Part shown: piece after piece, positions 22,154 to 33,669 of the stretch | Position numbering within the stretch: the first letter of the stretch is position 1 | How the letters are laid out: every line of letters starts with the position of its first letter | Assembly: GCA_037367355.1 (NCBI GenBank) | Contig: CM074695.1 | Coordinates: 1,054,001 to 1,118,000 of the forward strand | Reading direction: 5' to 3' | DNA from: Neoscytalidium dimidiatum | Taxonomy: Eukaryota > Ascomycota > Dothideomycetes > Botryosphaeriales > Botryosphaeriaceae | Length of the DNA: 64,000 bases | Made by a program: the position numbers and the translations under genes | Notes under the pieces: model-generated | Database searches by the model: none | What the model was told of the DNA's origin: nothing | What the model saw: only the letters and a program-made list of their open reading frames with translations

Positions 22154-23486
22154 TGGCGATGGCGGAGGAGTCTCGCAAGACGATGTCTGGCACTCGTCTT
22201 CCAGTTGCGGAGATGGCGAAGTCTTCTTTCGATTTCTTTCCACTGTTTCTCCGCGCGATTTCTTCTGGGCGATTGTTGGCGCAACTGAGCGATTTCCTAG
22301 AGTGAAGATTAGCCAGACCAAGAACCAAGTATTTCGTTCCAGAGAAGTGGTGGCACATGACAGCTCTTCTAGTTCTCACTCAAGCGCAAACCTGGAGAGC
22401 TGTCGTAATTCACATTGAGGAGAAGCCTGGGATGCGGTTGGGTTTTGGTTTCTGTCCGTGAGGCATTTACAGGCCGCGTCTGTGCTCGGGAACACTACGC
22501 CTCTTTGCTAAGAGAATGAGTAGCGTCTCTCTAAATCTGCAGGGCATCCAAAGTAGATGTGGTTTCGCAAGGACATATGTAGGCGCGCGTATCATATGTA
22601 GCTGCGGCGCAGTAAATAGGGAGGCTGACCGGTTTCCGCGGCGGCGACGAATGCTGGGCAATGTGCGGCCTGACGAAGCTGTGTATATCGAGAATTGTGC
22701 CACGGATCGAAATTAAAGCGTGCGATGTCAAGACAGGATTGGGCCGCCAGCAGCAGGGACGGTGTGGGGGTCCTTGGCGGTCACATCCGTGTTACCCAGA
22801 AGCGGAGAGCAATTTGCTGTGGTTGATGGCGGCGCTGGAGGCAGAGGTGTCGCAGAGAGCGCGATTAGCGGTTGCGCGGGCACCTAGCGCCCGTGGTTGG
22901 AGGGTTCTGGAAGCGGCTGTGATTGTTTGCGAACGGCGGGCGCTGGTCCTGCTAGGATGCGATCGACGGGCGGGCGTTGAATCGGGCTGCTGCGGATGGC
23001 GGGCGCGCTGCCCGGCCTGGGGCAAACTGCGCTGCTGCGTGCTGGGCTGGGCTGTGACGCACGCGCACTGCTGCTGGAGAGCCACACCGAAAATCCACAC
23101 TCCCTCACACGACTCCGCGTCGCTCTCCCTCAAGAACAACTCTTCACGCCTCCCAAGGCTCCCAAAAAGACTTTGAGTCCTCTGCGCTCTACCTCTGCGA
23201 CCCACGACTCCGAGGTACCCAGCCCCAACTATCACCCGCGCCGCCTTCGCCTGCTCCAAGCTGACCGCGCGCACAGGTTGCCTTGACCTCAGCTCCCACC
23301 GCCGCGTCGACAGCAGTCAAAATTTGACTGACGCGGAACCATTGCGCACCTGCTGCGACCTCCGCCGCTCGCACAGCCCCTCCCATCAGTCACGCTGGCC
23401 GACATACGCGCCTCTGCGAATTCTCGTCCTGCCAGGCTGTAACCAGCCACGCAGACCCCGCCCTCGTAGTCCCATTGCCTGAGTCC
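22154..23486. other. Intergenic upstream of AdoMetDC gene
   Basis: 3' flank of the epoxide-hydrolase-like gene, then the presumed promoter of the AdoMetDC gene. Minus-strand open frames near 22790-23270 are Ser/Arg/Ala-rich composition effects. No ATG occurs on the + strand from about 23290 to 23486, which suggests that the transcribed leader may begin in this part. Confidence 0.5.
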
Positions 23487-23591
23487 ATGCGTCAAGAGGA
23501 CCTTCTGCGTTTCCTGTCCAAGCCCGCGAAGTACGCTGAACCCGTCGCCTGCGCTCTGCCTGCCCGCATTCACATTCTATGCACTCGCTAA
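23487..23591 (+). promoter_or_regulatory. Candidate uORF in AdoMetDC leader
   Basis: A 34-codon upstream ORF starting MRQEDLLRFLSKPAKYAEP and ending TAA at 23589-23591. It lies 445 nt upstream of the AdoMetDC ATG. A second tiny ORF (11 codons, 23579-23614) overlaps its end in another frame. No further ATG occurs before the main start, so both would be met by scanning ribosomes if transcription starts upstream of 23487. AdoMetDC mRNAs in animals and plants carry polyamine-sensing uORFs; whether this one regulates is inference. Confidence 0.4.
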
Positions 23592-24036
23592 AACTTTTCA
23601 TCAGGCCCAGATAACACCCTCAACACCCCCGCCCACCGATCAACACCCACCAGAATCCACCAGAGCAGATATCCTCGTCTGCTGGACCCGATACTTCCCC
23701 AGGGTATCGGTATCTGACAGTTCGAGGACCACAGTCGACTGACGCCATTCCCCGGCGCAAAGCGTCTTTTATTCCCCTCTCCGCCCGTCCTCCATAACGT
23801 CCTTACAAGGTCGTTCGTACACATACCCACCCATTGCTGCTGGCAAAAGCCAGCCTCCCGCTCAGTCCACCTCTTCGTGGGCCTTCTCCTTCAGGCGAAT
23901 CCGCACCATTCGCCTGGGTGGCAGATTGTGCTTCACTGCCTCAGAGCCACACTTTTGATCGAACAGTCCGCTGGGCAAACGACCACCGCCGTAGTAGTGA
24001 CACGACTAGATTCTGCTAGTCCACCACAATCCGGAG

Positions 24037-25678
24037 ATGGTCACTGAAATTCCCAAGAACTACACTTCCTCTCCGTCTTCCTACTACGGAACGCCCCATC
24101 TGACTATCAATCGCGAGGCTACCATCGACCTGGACTCTTCCAACGCATTCGAAGGTACGTATTCGCCGCGGTGCTGTAACACGCGATAGTTAGCTGACAA
24201 AAATTACAGGCCCTGAGAAGCTCCTAGAGGTATGGTTCAGTCCATCAGCCACTCTCCTGCCGAGCTCGGCCCGGCCCAACGGCCTGAAGTCCGTCCCCGC
24301 CGACACTTGGAAGGAAATGCTTGACTTGGTCAACTGCAAGGTTCTTTCTATTGTCGAGTCTCAGGATGTCGACGCATACCTTCTCTCGGAGTCCAGCATG
24401 TTTGTCTGGCCCCATAAGCTGGTGCTCAAGACCTGCGGCACTACCACGCTTCTCTATGGGCTTCCACGCATGTTGGAGATTGCCGCTCTTTCTGCCGGAT
24501 TCCCTGGAATTCCTGCCAACCTGCCCAAAGGCATTCCGGCTGCTGCTACCCCGTACCGCGTCTTCTACAGCCGCAAGAATTTCCTGTTCCCGGACCAGCA
24601 GCGCGGTCCTCACCGCAGCTGGCGCGACGAGGTCAAGTTCTTGGACAAGATGTTCCTCGGTGGAAGTGCCTACATGATTGGCAAGATGAACGGAGAGCAC
24701 TGGTACCTCTATATCACCGGCCCAGACACGCGTCTCACCCCGCCCACTACTCCTGACAGCGAGCGTAACCCGGAAACCGAGACGAAGTACCTGAACGTGC
24801 CGCAGCGGATGGTGGCCGGTGCGGCAACTGATGAGGCGCAGGACGAGACACTGGAAGTGCTCATGACCGATCTTGACGAGGAGAACGCCCGCCAGTTCTA
24901 CCTTGAAGACGCGAGTGCGGTCGCGGAAGGTCGGTACTTCCAGAAGGCTCGTGAGGCGCGTAAGAATGCTATTAAAAGCTTGGGCATCATCCACGAGGAA
25001 GGTTCTGCCGAGTCCAGCCTGGCTGGCAGCACTCTTCTCAATGGCAGCTCGAACAACAACGACAACTTTGACGTGTTTGAGCAGACCTCCTCCGACCACA
25101 GCGGGTTCCCTTCGGACGCCTCGGATGACGACCTCACGTTCCCTGAAGAGCTTACTACCGAGGGACACACTCTTGGAACGGTCGTCTCTGAGTCCTGCGG
25201 ACTCTCGGACGTCTATCCTACCAGCAAGTATCCTGACGCACGCATTGACGCCTACTTGTTTACTCCTTGTGGCTTCTCGGCCAACGGCGTTATCCCTGCT
25301 CCTGGCGGCCCTAACGGCACTGACGCTACTCACTACTTTACGGTTCACGTTACTCCTGAGCCGCAGTGCTCGTACGCGTCGTTCGAGACCAACGTCCCAG
25401 CCCGCCAGAGCGGTCGCGAGACTGCCGACATTGTGGAGCAGGTGGTCAAAATCTTCAAGCCTGGTCGCTTCAGCGTCACTCTGTTCGAAGCGAAATCTGC
25501 CAGTGACGACAGTCTCTCGTCGGCTGCTAAGCGCAGTGCTCGCATGGACAACATCAAAGGATACAAGCGGGTTGACCGCGTCATTCACGACCTGGACGGA
25601 TACGATCTCGTCTTCCGTTACTATGAGCGTTTTGATTGGAAGGGTGGTGCTCCCAGGCTTGGCGAGAACGGCTGCTAA
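24037..25678 (+). CDS. SPE2: S-adenosylmethionine decarboxylase proenzyme
   Basis: Pyruvoyl enzyme that makes decarboxylated AdoMet, the aminopropyl donor for spermidine and spermine. About 528 residues in two exons (24037-24154, 24210-25678). The proenzyme self-cleaves in YLLSESSMFVWPHK, between Glu100 and Ser101 by my count; Ser101 becomes the pyruvoyl group. Other family marks: FEGPEKLLEVWFSP with the active-site Phe and two Glu, LKTCGTTTLL with the catalytic Cys, and TVHVTPEPQCSYASFETN with the His and Ser/Cys needed for processing and catalysis. The enzyme is longer than animal AdoMetDC (about 334) because of an acidic, Ser-rich insert at roughly 230-380, as in other fungi. The start is set by the conserved distance to FEGPEKLLE. 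The leader is at least 445 nt and carries a uORF. Long antisense frames over exon 2 are artefacts of codon bias. Confidence 0.97.
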
Positions 25679-26242
25679 ATTGAGAAAGTTTCCTGAGGAC
25701 CGATTCTTAGTTTCTGTCTTCTGGTTGCTACTTGATCGGTCGAGTTTTACTGCCGTCCCTACCGCAACATATTCTCTAGGCTCCCTGGCTTCTGTGTCCC
25801 AATTAATAATGTGAGGGGCACTTGGTCTTGAAAAATTCCTATTCCTTTATAAGTTTTGGCCAGCGGTTTCGCTTTATCGGTACGGTAATGGAGTTTATTG
25901 GAAATTCATGACATTTCTCGTATCATCAATGTGTGCTTCTGCGACGTGGATAGTGTTCTATTGAAGGCTGTAGTGACAAAGGGTTTACCCTCTTCACGTT
26001 CAGCGGCTACCAGACTTACCAATTAGAGGTAATTTTACGCCATAGGTGGCTCTGACACCCATGTCTCCTAAAGTGGTTTGTTGGTCAATGTGTTGGTATG
26101 GAAGCCGAGGACAGCTGCCACAATCCCTCCCGTCCAGAGCTGAAAGGTAAGATTGCTGCCTAATGAACACGTGACATCGCTCTCTTAACGCTAGCCAGCT
26201 GTACAAACACATGTCCAGAGCTCCGTGCAGCTTTATCACAGC
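25679..26242. other. Intergenic between SPE2 and Zn2Cys6 gene
   Basis: AT-richer DNA with the SPE2 3' end and the regulator's promoter. No open frame with recognisable content and no RNA gene seen. Confidence 0.5.
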
Positions 26243-28160
26243 ATGGAGACAGAAACAGTTCGAACGTGCCAGCACTGCGCCATTGCGAAAATTCGGTGCC
26301 AACGTAGCCAACCGGATGGATCTTGTGATCGCTGTCGACGTCTCCACAAGGACTGCGTTTTCCGACCAGCACGGCGTCGACTCGCTGTTCCCACACGGGA
26401 CTCGTTAGTTCTCAGTGCTCTCACGATCTGGGATGATACTAATCTCGTCAGGCGTAGCGAGGCTCTCGCTTCTATAGAGGCCAAGCTTGACCAACTTCTG
26501 AGTTACCATGACGCAGAACAGCTTGGACCTGCTAACTCGGATGCTACCACAGCGGATGCACAAGATGTCATTGACACCGGAATTGTGACGCTAAAGGCCG
26601 CGGAGTATTATGTGGAGGTGTACAGGTCTCACTTAACGCCACATTTTCCTTTTGTGGTGCTCAATCCCGATATTTCTGCCCAGAAACTCCGCCAAGAGAA
26701 GCCGTTGTTGTTCCTCGCTGTTTTGTCTGCCGCTGCGTATGGCGATCTGTCCGTGCAGAGAGAGCTCGCAATTCATATGCGCAATATGATTGCAGAATGC
26801 ATTGCTGGGCAAGAAACCATGTCGTTCGAGCTTCTACAGGCCTTACTCGTGCACCTTGCTTGGTACTACCCCCTTTTTCGAAGAAATCGCCTTGAATTAA
26901 CCATCCTCCAGGAGCCATTACCACCCTCGGCCAAGGCGGTATACCCAATACTTACAACTCGCCATCAGCATTGTTGTTGATCAACGTCTTGACCGCCCGC
27001 CGCGTACTGTCCCCTGGAGGACTCATGTCGGCTCTAAGCTCGACGCAGCATCCGACCAGCTACCTCCATATTCCAGCAGGAGCACAGACGTATATCGGGC
27101 TGTTGCCGGTTGCTATTATCTCTCGTCAACGTATGTTACTAATCGGCGCCATTGAATTATCTTTCTAAATGCGACAGGATCTCCACCCTCTTGCAGAAGT
27201 TGAATACTTTCCAATACACGAGGTACATTGAAAATTTCTGCAAGTCATTGAGCGCAAATCCGGAGTATCCGACGGACAAATGCTTGTATACTGTCGTACG
27301 TCTGCAGTACTTCATGGAGTCGGTTGACCCGGACCCAGCAACAGGTCCTTCGTCGTCGGACCACAATCTGTCCAATCTGTCGCGTATGCGCGTGAACCTT
27401 AGTAGCTTGAAAGTGTCGATCCCATTCCCGCTCAACGAAAGCTGTAAGTGATTCAACAATCTGCAACTCTCGAGCCTGATTTTGATTTCATGCAGATCTT
27501 GTGCTCATGCTCTTCCACACGGTAGAGCTTCATGCGATACAGATGAGCCTGTTCTATTCTGTACCACGGCCAGGCGCTTCGTACAGTCTCGAAGAGCTCG
27601 ATGAGGGCTTCCAAGCCGTGAGATCGCTGTTTGGGTTCTACCTGTCTCTTCCTCTCCGGAAGGAATTGATCTTCAACAACTCCGAGTGGCTGCAGCTCAG
27701 CCTGGCTCTGACAATTGCCGCCAAACTTGTGTTCGCGGCATCTGACCCCTTGATCGGTGACCGGACGAAGGACATGCGAGACTCCTTGGATCTGCTGGGT
27801 ATCTTGCGCCAAATAATTTTGAGACTAGACGCGTTGGAGTCCTCGGCGACTGACGCCTCTAGCGATCCCGACGTATTCCACCAATACGCGCAACGCGTGA
27901 GACGGATGCAGGCGTGGTTTGAGGGACGCTATGCACCGGCTTGGAAGAGCGCACAGCCCGTGGCGCTCGAAAACGCCAACGAACATGTCGAGGGTGGACT
28001 CTCGCGGCTGCCGGGTGCTGAAATACTGCTGCCTGATCTGCAGACCCTAGACGGTATGCCGGCTTACGACGCCCAGCTTGCGACCTTATTTCCAGATGAC
28101 CTGTTGATGGAGGACGGCTTGGGGGACTGGACCATGTACCGCAACGCTCTCGGATATTAA
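26243..28160 (+). CDS. Zn2Cys6 fungal transcription factor
   Basis: DNA-binding regulator of about 573 residues in five exons: 26243-26403, 26452-26862, 26912-27130, 27178-27443 and 27496-28160. The zinc cluster is at the N-terminus as CX2CX6CX8CX2CX6C (CQHCAIAKIRC ... CDRCRRLHKDC), preceded by METETVRT. After a short coiled segment (RSEALASIEAKLDQLL) comes a middle homology region with fungal-TF helices (YVEVYRSHLTPHFPFVVL, LLQALLVHLAW, YLQLAISIVVDQRLDRPP). The C-terminus is acidic and probably activating (LFPDDLLMEDGLGDW). The first intron is only 48 nt, a multiple of three with no stop inside, and has a perfect TACTAAT branch site; if retained, it would insert 16 residues. Regulators like this often control adjacent genes, so RTA1 and GH43 downstream are candidates, but that is inference. 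Confidence 0.9.
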
Positions 28161-28853
28161 CAAAAGGCGTTCATCGACGTTGAATCCAAATATGCTTGTC
28201 AGCTCAACCGTCCAACGAGACCCGAATATTGTGGTTAAGGATACCGAAGATGATCTCCCGTTTGTAAGACTGGTTAGGACGATAAGGCAACCGACGCCAA
28301 TCTCTTTTGAAAGTTGGAGCATCATCATGGCGCTCTTGGCAATGTCGTTGCCGCGTTGTTGCGGTTTTCCAGACCGCTTGAACGATGCGTGTGTGAACCG
28401 CAGCCAGCGGATCAGTGCGCGGTTGGGTGCTTATACAGTTGTGGTGGCTTAGCTCGACGGGCCGGCCTGACAATCCACGCCCGCGTCCTTGTCCGTGTCC
28501 GTGTCCGAGCCCGTAAGCCGGCCCCCGACCCTCAGGCAACACCGAAAAGTCACTCCTGGTTGGTCAGCTATTCTGGTCCCGAATCATAAGGCTGCCGAAG
28601 GATTTCTGCGCCCCTTCACCAATGCGCTGTTCAACGGTGTGGGCTTGCAGTTGTGGAGATAGCATACGTGCGACTTCTGCTGCGGTAGGATGCACTGCCA
28701 TGGTTCCGTTTCGGACAGAGTATACAAAAAGCTGCTGAAGTATCATGGAACCATTTTGCACTCACAGCAATAAACAGCTTCACCTTCCACTCGCTGCTTA
28801 GAATTTGTCCTTTCCTGGTGGTTTATCTTGATTCTGCATTTCGTCCGGCCACA
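28161..28853. other. Intergenic between TF and RTA1 gene
   Basis: No gene seen. An imperfect GTCCGT tandem stretch lies near 28488-28515. The right end is the RTA1 promoter. Confidence 0.5.
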
Positions 28854-29998
28854 ATGTCAACCAATACCACAGAGCTGAAACCATCAGAGTACTGCACCCT
28901 CGACACCTGCCCGCTCGACCTGGCCAATTTCACATACGTCCCGACACTAGCCGGCAATGCGACGTACCTCGCGCTATTCGGGCTGATGCTCCCCATTCAG
29001 CTCTTCTTCGGCATCCGCTACCGTACCTGGGGCTTCCTGACGGGAATGGTTGGTGGACTCGTCCTCGAGATCGTCGGCTACGCTGGCCGCATCCAACTGC
29101 ACTTCAACCCTTTCCCCTTCGATCCTTTCCTTGAGTAAGCTCCCATCATCCTACTCACACCATTCTCCCCCATCCCGCCCCACCCGATCGAAGTTCCACC
29201 GAGGTCGACCTTTTCCTAACAAAGCGTGCAACAGGTACCTCATCTGCCTGACCATCGGCCCGGCCTTCCTGAGCGCGGCCATCTACCTCTGCCTCGGCCG
29301 CATCGTCGTCGTCTACGGCGAGAATGTCTCGCGCATCCGGCCGCGCACCTACACCCTCATCTTCGTCACCTGCGACCTGATCTCGCTCATCCTCCAGGCC
29401 GCCGGCGGCGGCATCACGGCCACCGCCGACGATGGCGACAGAGACATGCACGACCTCGGCGTCAACATCATGATCGCCGGCCTGGCCAGCCAGGTCGCGA
29501 GCTTGGCCGTATTCATGGTGCTGTGCGCCGAGTTTGGCGCGCGCGCGTGGCGCAAGAAGGCGCACCTGAACGACGAGTTCGCGCAGTTGAGGGCGACGAA
29601 GATGTGGAAGTGCTTCCTCGTTGGTGAGTCTCTATCGCACCGCGACATTTTTTCTTCTTCCCCGGCATCGCGGAGGAGGCGCGCGTTACTGACGCTTGGA
29701 GATAGGCATTGCCGTTGCCACGACGACCATTTTCGTCCGCTGCATCTACCGCTTGCTGGAGCTGCAGGAGGGCTTCGATGGCGACCTGGCGAACGACGAG
29801 GTTCTGTTCATGATTCTGGAGGGCCCGATGATCATCGCGGCGTGCGCGGCGCTGACGGTCTTTCATCCCGGCGTCTGCTTCCGCGGCCGTTGGACCGAGG
29901 CGAACTGGTCGTTCAAGAAGGGGCAGGGCGAGGCGGCTCGCAGGAAGGTGGGCGAGTTCTCGTCGACCGAAGCGTTCGAGATGGGGAGGGCGCGTTGA
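28854..29998 (+). CDS. RTA1-like seven-span membrane protein
   Basis: About 320 residues in three exons (28854-29134, 29235-29623, 29706-29998). It belongs to the fungal RTA1 family (Rta1, Rsb1, Pug1 in yeast): proteins with seven membrane spans linked to lipid-related stress, sterol-drug tolerance and sphingoid-base export. Seen: a polar, glycosylatable N-terminus with Cys residues ([13 protein letters not shown]), then hydrophobic spans beginning [16 protein letters not shown]. Family marks are [25 protein letters not shown]-like [36 protein letters not shown] and [17 protein letters not shown]. The sequence ends in a charged cytosolic tail. The start at 28854 is the first ATG in frame. Substrate and direction of transport are unknown. 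Confidence 0.93.
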
Positions 29999-30993
29999 GG
30001 GGAGCCAACGCAGTGTTGTGGTGGCTGAAGGTGTTTGTTGACATGGTGGGTGAGGCGTTACGGATTACAAGTAGACGGTTGGTAGCATAGATTCCCAAAT
30101 TTTGCAGATATAAGTATCACGAGTGAATGGTCAGTTTTGCTTCTTTTTTATTTTATTTTTGACCAAGCTCTTTCAAGAATCCACAGAGCTGGATTGTCAA
30201 ATGATTACCGGTGATGTTGCCCTTGGCCCTCGTAAATTGGCTGATATATCCTTTGTGATATATCTGAGTGAAGATCTGAGGAGTTGTCAATGAGGTGGTT
30301 GGTGGACTCATCATGGGACTTCGCCATAGGTATCTTGCATCGCTAATGAAAATGCTCCATTTATACAACTGTGCGAGCTTCAGACAATATGACAGCAGTA
30401 GGCAACGTGGTCAAGCTAGCGCGATGTAACATTCCGCGTATGTCAGGGTGATTACTGAACCTCTCGGCGGAGTAGACCAGGTTGTTCGACCTCTGGCCGA
30501 ACCGTTTTGCCATTCTAATGTCTTGACTCTTTGTATTTTCGGATTTGGAACTTTGATGCACTCCACGTTGCCACGCCCCCAAGCAACTACGCCTGATCAG
30601 GTGACGTCGTGTTTCCAACGTACTTCACACGTTCGACAGGCGGATCGGCGTAAAGTTTGTTAGCAATTTAACAGGCTTGCACTGCGTTGGTGTCATGCTA
30701 TCAGTAACATTTCCTTATCAGAACTCTAAGGAAAATTTAGAACGAACACAAACGCCATTTTCGTTTACGACGCTCTTGTTGAATTTGCTTGCGCTCTTAC
30801 AATGCCCCTCCCAAATTATTCCGACAGAGTCGATATTTACATGCAGCACGCCCAAATTCAGAACGCCAAAGTGGGGCAGCAGGATGAGGGGTCAATTAAG
30901 GATCCTACATAAAGCTTCTCTTTAGCCGAATCTTCAAACCTTAAAAACCCCGATCTGCATCCAGACCAAGAAACTACAGTCTTGAATTTCGCC
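29999..30993. other. Intergenic between RTA1 and GH43 genes
   Basis: About 1 kb of AT-richer DNA; open frames are short and unrecognised. The right end is the promoter of the beta-xylosidase gene. No obvious relic of a gene or transposon. Confidence 0.5.
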
Positions 30994-32930
30994 ATGGGAG
31001 CCTACAACAACCCCATCATCCCGGGCTTCAACCCGGACCCCTCCATCGTGCGGGTCGGCTCGGACTATTTTCTTGTCACCTCCACCTTCGAATATTTCCC
31101 GGGCGTCCCCATTTACCACAGCACGGATTTGATCGACTGGAAGCTCATCGGCCACGCTCTCACCCGCCGTTCGCAGCTCGATATTCGCACCCCGGAGACC
31201 GGTGGCGGCGTGTGGGCCCCAACGATCAGATGGCACGACGGCGTCTTCTACGTTACCACCGCCTGCTTTGACCGCTACAGGCCTCAAGCTGACGATCGCG
31301 TGTGGCCGCGCGGGTTCTACGTGAAGACGACAAACATCTGGGACGAGAAGAGTTGGTCGGAACCGGTGTTTTTCGACCAGTTGGGATTCGATCAGGATGT
31401 GCGTTGCCTTTTCTTCCGCTCCCCCTTCTTTTTTCCCTTCTCGTCCATTCAGACACCCACTTTTCATGCCAACCATCCGAACATCTACAAGGAGAAAGCG
31501 TTGTACTTGTTCCCCCCTCGCTCACCTCCCACCTCCCCTCTCCCAGCTCTTCTTCGACACGGACGCAACCGACAACACCACCGTGTACCTGTCCACCACC
31601 TACCGCAAATCCCCGCGCACCGCCGTCCCCGCCGGCTCCCCGCCCCTCAAGGACTTCGCCGTCCACACCTCCACCCTCGACCTCGCCACCGGCGCCGCGA
31701 CCTCGCGCCCCGCGCTCGTCCGCGCCAGCACCGCCGCCGCCGGCGCCGGCGTCGCCGAGGGCTCGCACCTCTTCCGCCGCGCCGGCTGGTACTACCTCTT
31801 CACGGCCGAGGGCGGCACCGAGGGCGGCCACTCCGAGGTCGTGTCCAGGAGCAGGGGCGGCCCGTTCGGCCCGTGGGAGGTGTCGCCGCACGGGCCGGTG
31901 CTGGGGGCTGGTGGCTCGCGGGTGGGAGGAGGAGGAGGAGGAGGAGGAGGGGAGGTACGGCAGACGGGACATGCGGATCTGGTGGAGGGCGCGGATGGGA
32001 GGTGGTGGGCCGTGTTTTTGGGGGTGAGGGGGAGAGTGGACGGGGAGGAGTGGGTGGGGAGTGTTTTTGGTGAGTCCGTGTGAGGGGGTGAATTGACGCG
32101 TTGTGGTAGGTGGAGGCTAATGCGGGGGCGGGAGTAGGAAGAGAGACGTTTCTCGTCCCCGTGACGTGGGAGGATGACTGGCCGGTCTTTAACGCTGGGA
32201 GAAGGGTCGAGCTGACGGGCGAGGCGCCCGGGTTGTATCAGCTTGAACGGTCTGCAGCGTGGAGGGATGATTTTAGGGCGGAGGAGATGCAGCTCGGGTG
32301 GTATAGGAAGAGTGAGTTGTCCACGCCGGAATTGGCCTTCGCTTGTTGGACTAATGGATGCTATCAGATACACCGGTGAAGAAGGACTTCTCACTCACAG
32401 AGAGACCTGGATACCTGCGCCTGTATGGGGGGCCGTACACGCTCTCGACGCCCGCTTGTCCAACGATGTTTCTCCGCAAGCAGACCAATGACCCGGTGAC
32501 CTTGGAGACGAGTCTGTCTTTCCGCCCGGATTCTCCGAACACTGAAGCAGGCGCTGTTGTCTACTGGAATCAACATACGTACTCGAGCATTGGAATCCGG
32601 ATGTCTTCAGATGGAGATCAAAGTGGGGGTAGGATCAGCAGATTCCGCCCCGCGGAAGGCGACGTCGTTAACGTGGCGCTGGTGTCTGCCGAGTCGGATG
32701 TCGTGCTTATTATAAAGGCGGAAAACGGTTACGCGTTTGGTTTTAGGGAAATTCTCAGTGAACGGGGAAGTGAAGAGATAACTTGGATTGGTCGGGTGAG
32801 TACTGCTGTGATGACGAAGGATCCGGAAGTTGGAGCGTCCTTTACAGGGATGATGTTGGGAATATACGCATTCGGGGAGACAGAAAAGTGTCTTGCACCG
32901 GCAGACTTCGAATACTTCAAATTCGAATGA
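30994..32930 (+). CDS. GH43 beta-xylosidase/arabinosidase
   Basis: Glycoside hydrolase family 43 enzyme of about 554 residues that removes xylose (or arabinose) from xylan oligomers. Exons: 30994-31398, 31547-32069, 32138-32311 and 32368-32930. The five-blade propeller starts with NNPIIPGFNPDPSIVRVG; Asp15 is the predicted general base. GVAEGSHLFRRAGWYYLFTAEGGT carries the predicted general acid Glu, and an Asp in FFDTDATDN may be the pKa-modulating one. The C-terminal beta-sandwich (from about SLTERPGYLRLYGGPYTL to the end) is typical of beta-xylosidases of this group. No signal peptide is visible, so it is probably intracellular, acting on imported oligomers. Odd point: a GGA-triplet run (31925-31951) encodes a nine-Gly insert in the propeller. 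The acceptor before exon 3 was chosen because the nearer AG leads to a stop. Confidence 0.9.
31925..31951 (+). repeat. GGA trinucleotide run inside GH43 gene
   Basis: About nine GGA units read in frame as poly-Gly. A likely loop expansion and a variable-length site. Confidence 0.85.
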
Positions 32931-33669
32931 GTATATAGATGAAGTCAAAAGCTATAGGAACTTTGCAAACAAGAACCATCCATTGATCTCAAGGATTGGA
33001 CGACTTGACCACCGAATGTTAATCGTTGGAGGATGCAAAAAGGACCTGACAGGACTCCTCTCGTCTCTATACTGTTTCAGCTAAAGAGAAGATAGACCAG
33101 GCAAAATAGAATCTATTAAAGTTAATGTAAGAACTCAACTAGTCAAATCACAGGGTTTACACGGGTTAGCTGTGATATTCTGGTGGATATGTGAACAAGA
33201 TATTAAGATCTAATCATTCAGAGACAGAGAACTCACACAAGCGCAGTGCTGAGATTGTTATCTACGTATGAATTGACAAATCTTACGTGTCTCCACTGGA
33301 GAGTGGAAGGTGGCGCACGTATGGGCGGAATTCCACGCGTACTCTCTCCGTCCCCACGCATACGTCGAGGACCAGTCGCACGCAGCCTTTACGAAGCCAT
33401 GACTTGGCGCGAGTAAGCACCGGTGTGCCTGGCTCAGCAATTCTTCATCTTCTTGTCATGACACTGCCCACAGTTGCCCCTGCGCTGATCTACAGGACCG
33501 TGTGAGTGGTTTTGGGCGCCTGAAACCAAGTAGATAAGGGAAGGCATACTCCAAGTATTGCTTCTAAATTTGCGCCTCAACTTTACCGGGATCTCAAAGG
33601 TTCAGTGTCTGACACCGAGGGCTGAGCCTGTAGAGCAATTGAGGACTTGCTGGCGTCGCTTGACGAGTA
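32931..33669. other. Intergenic between GH43 gene and NRPS relic
   Basis: AT-rich, with short stop-broken frames only. No recognisable domain; it may include decayed NRPS N-terminal sequence too eroded to read. Confidence 0.5.

Noticed and set aside
24245..25588. 447-codon antisense frame and 313-codon second frame over AdoMetDC exon 2
   Set aside because: The AdoMetDC frame has all catalytic residues; the others are codon-bias shadows.
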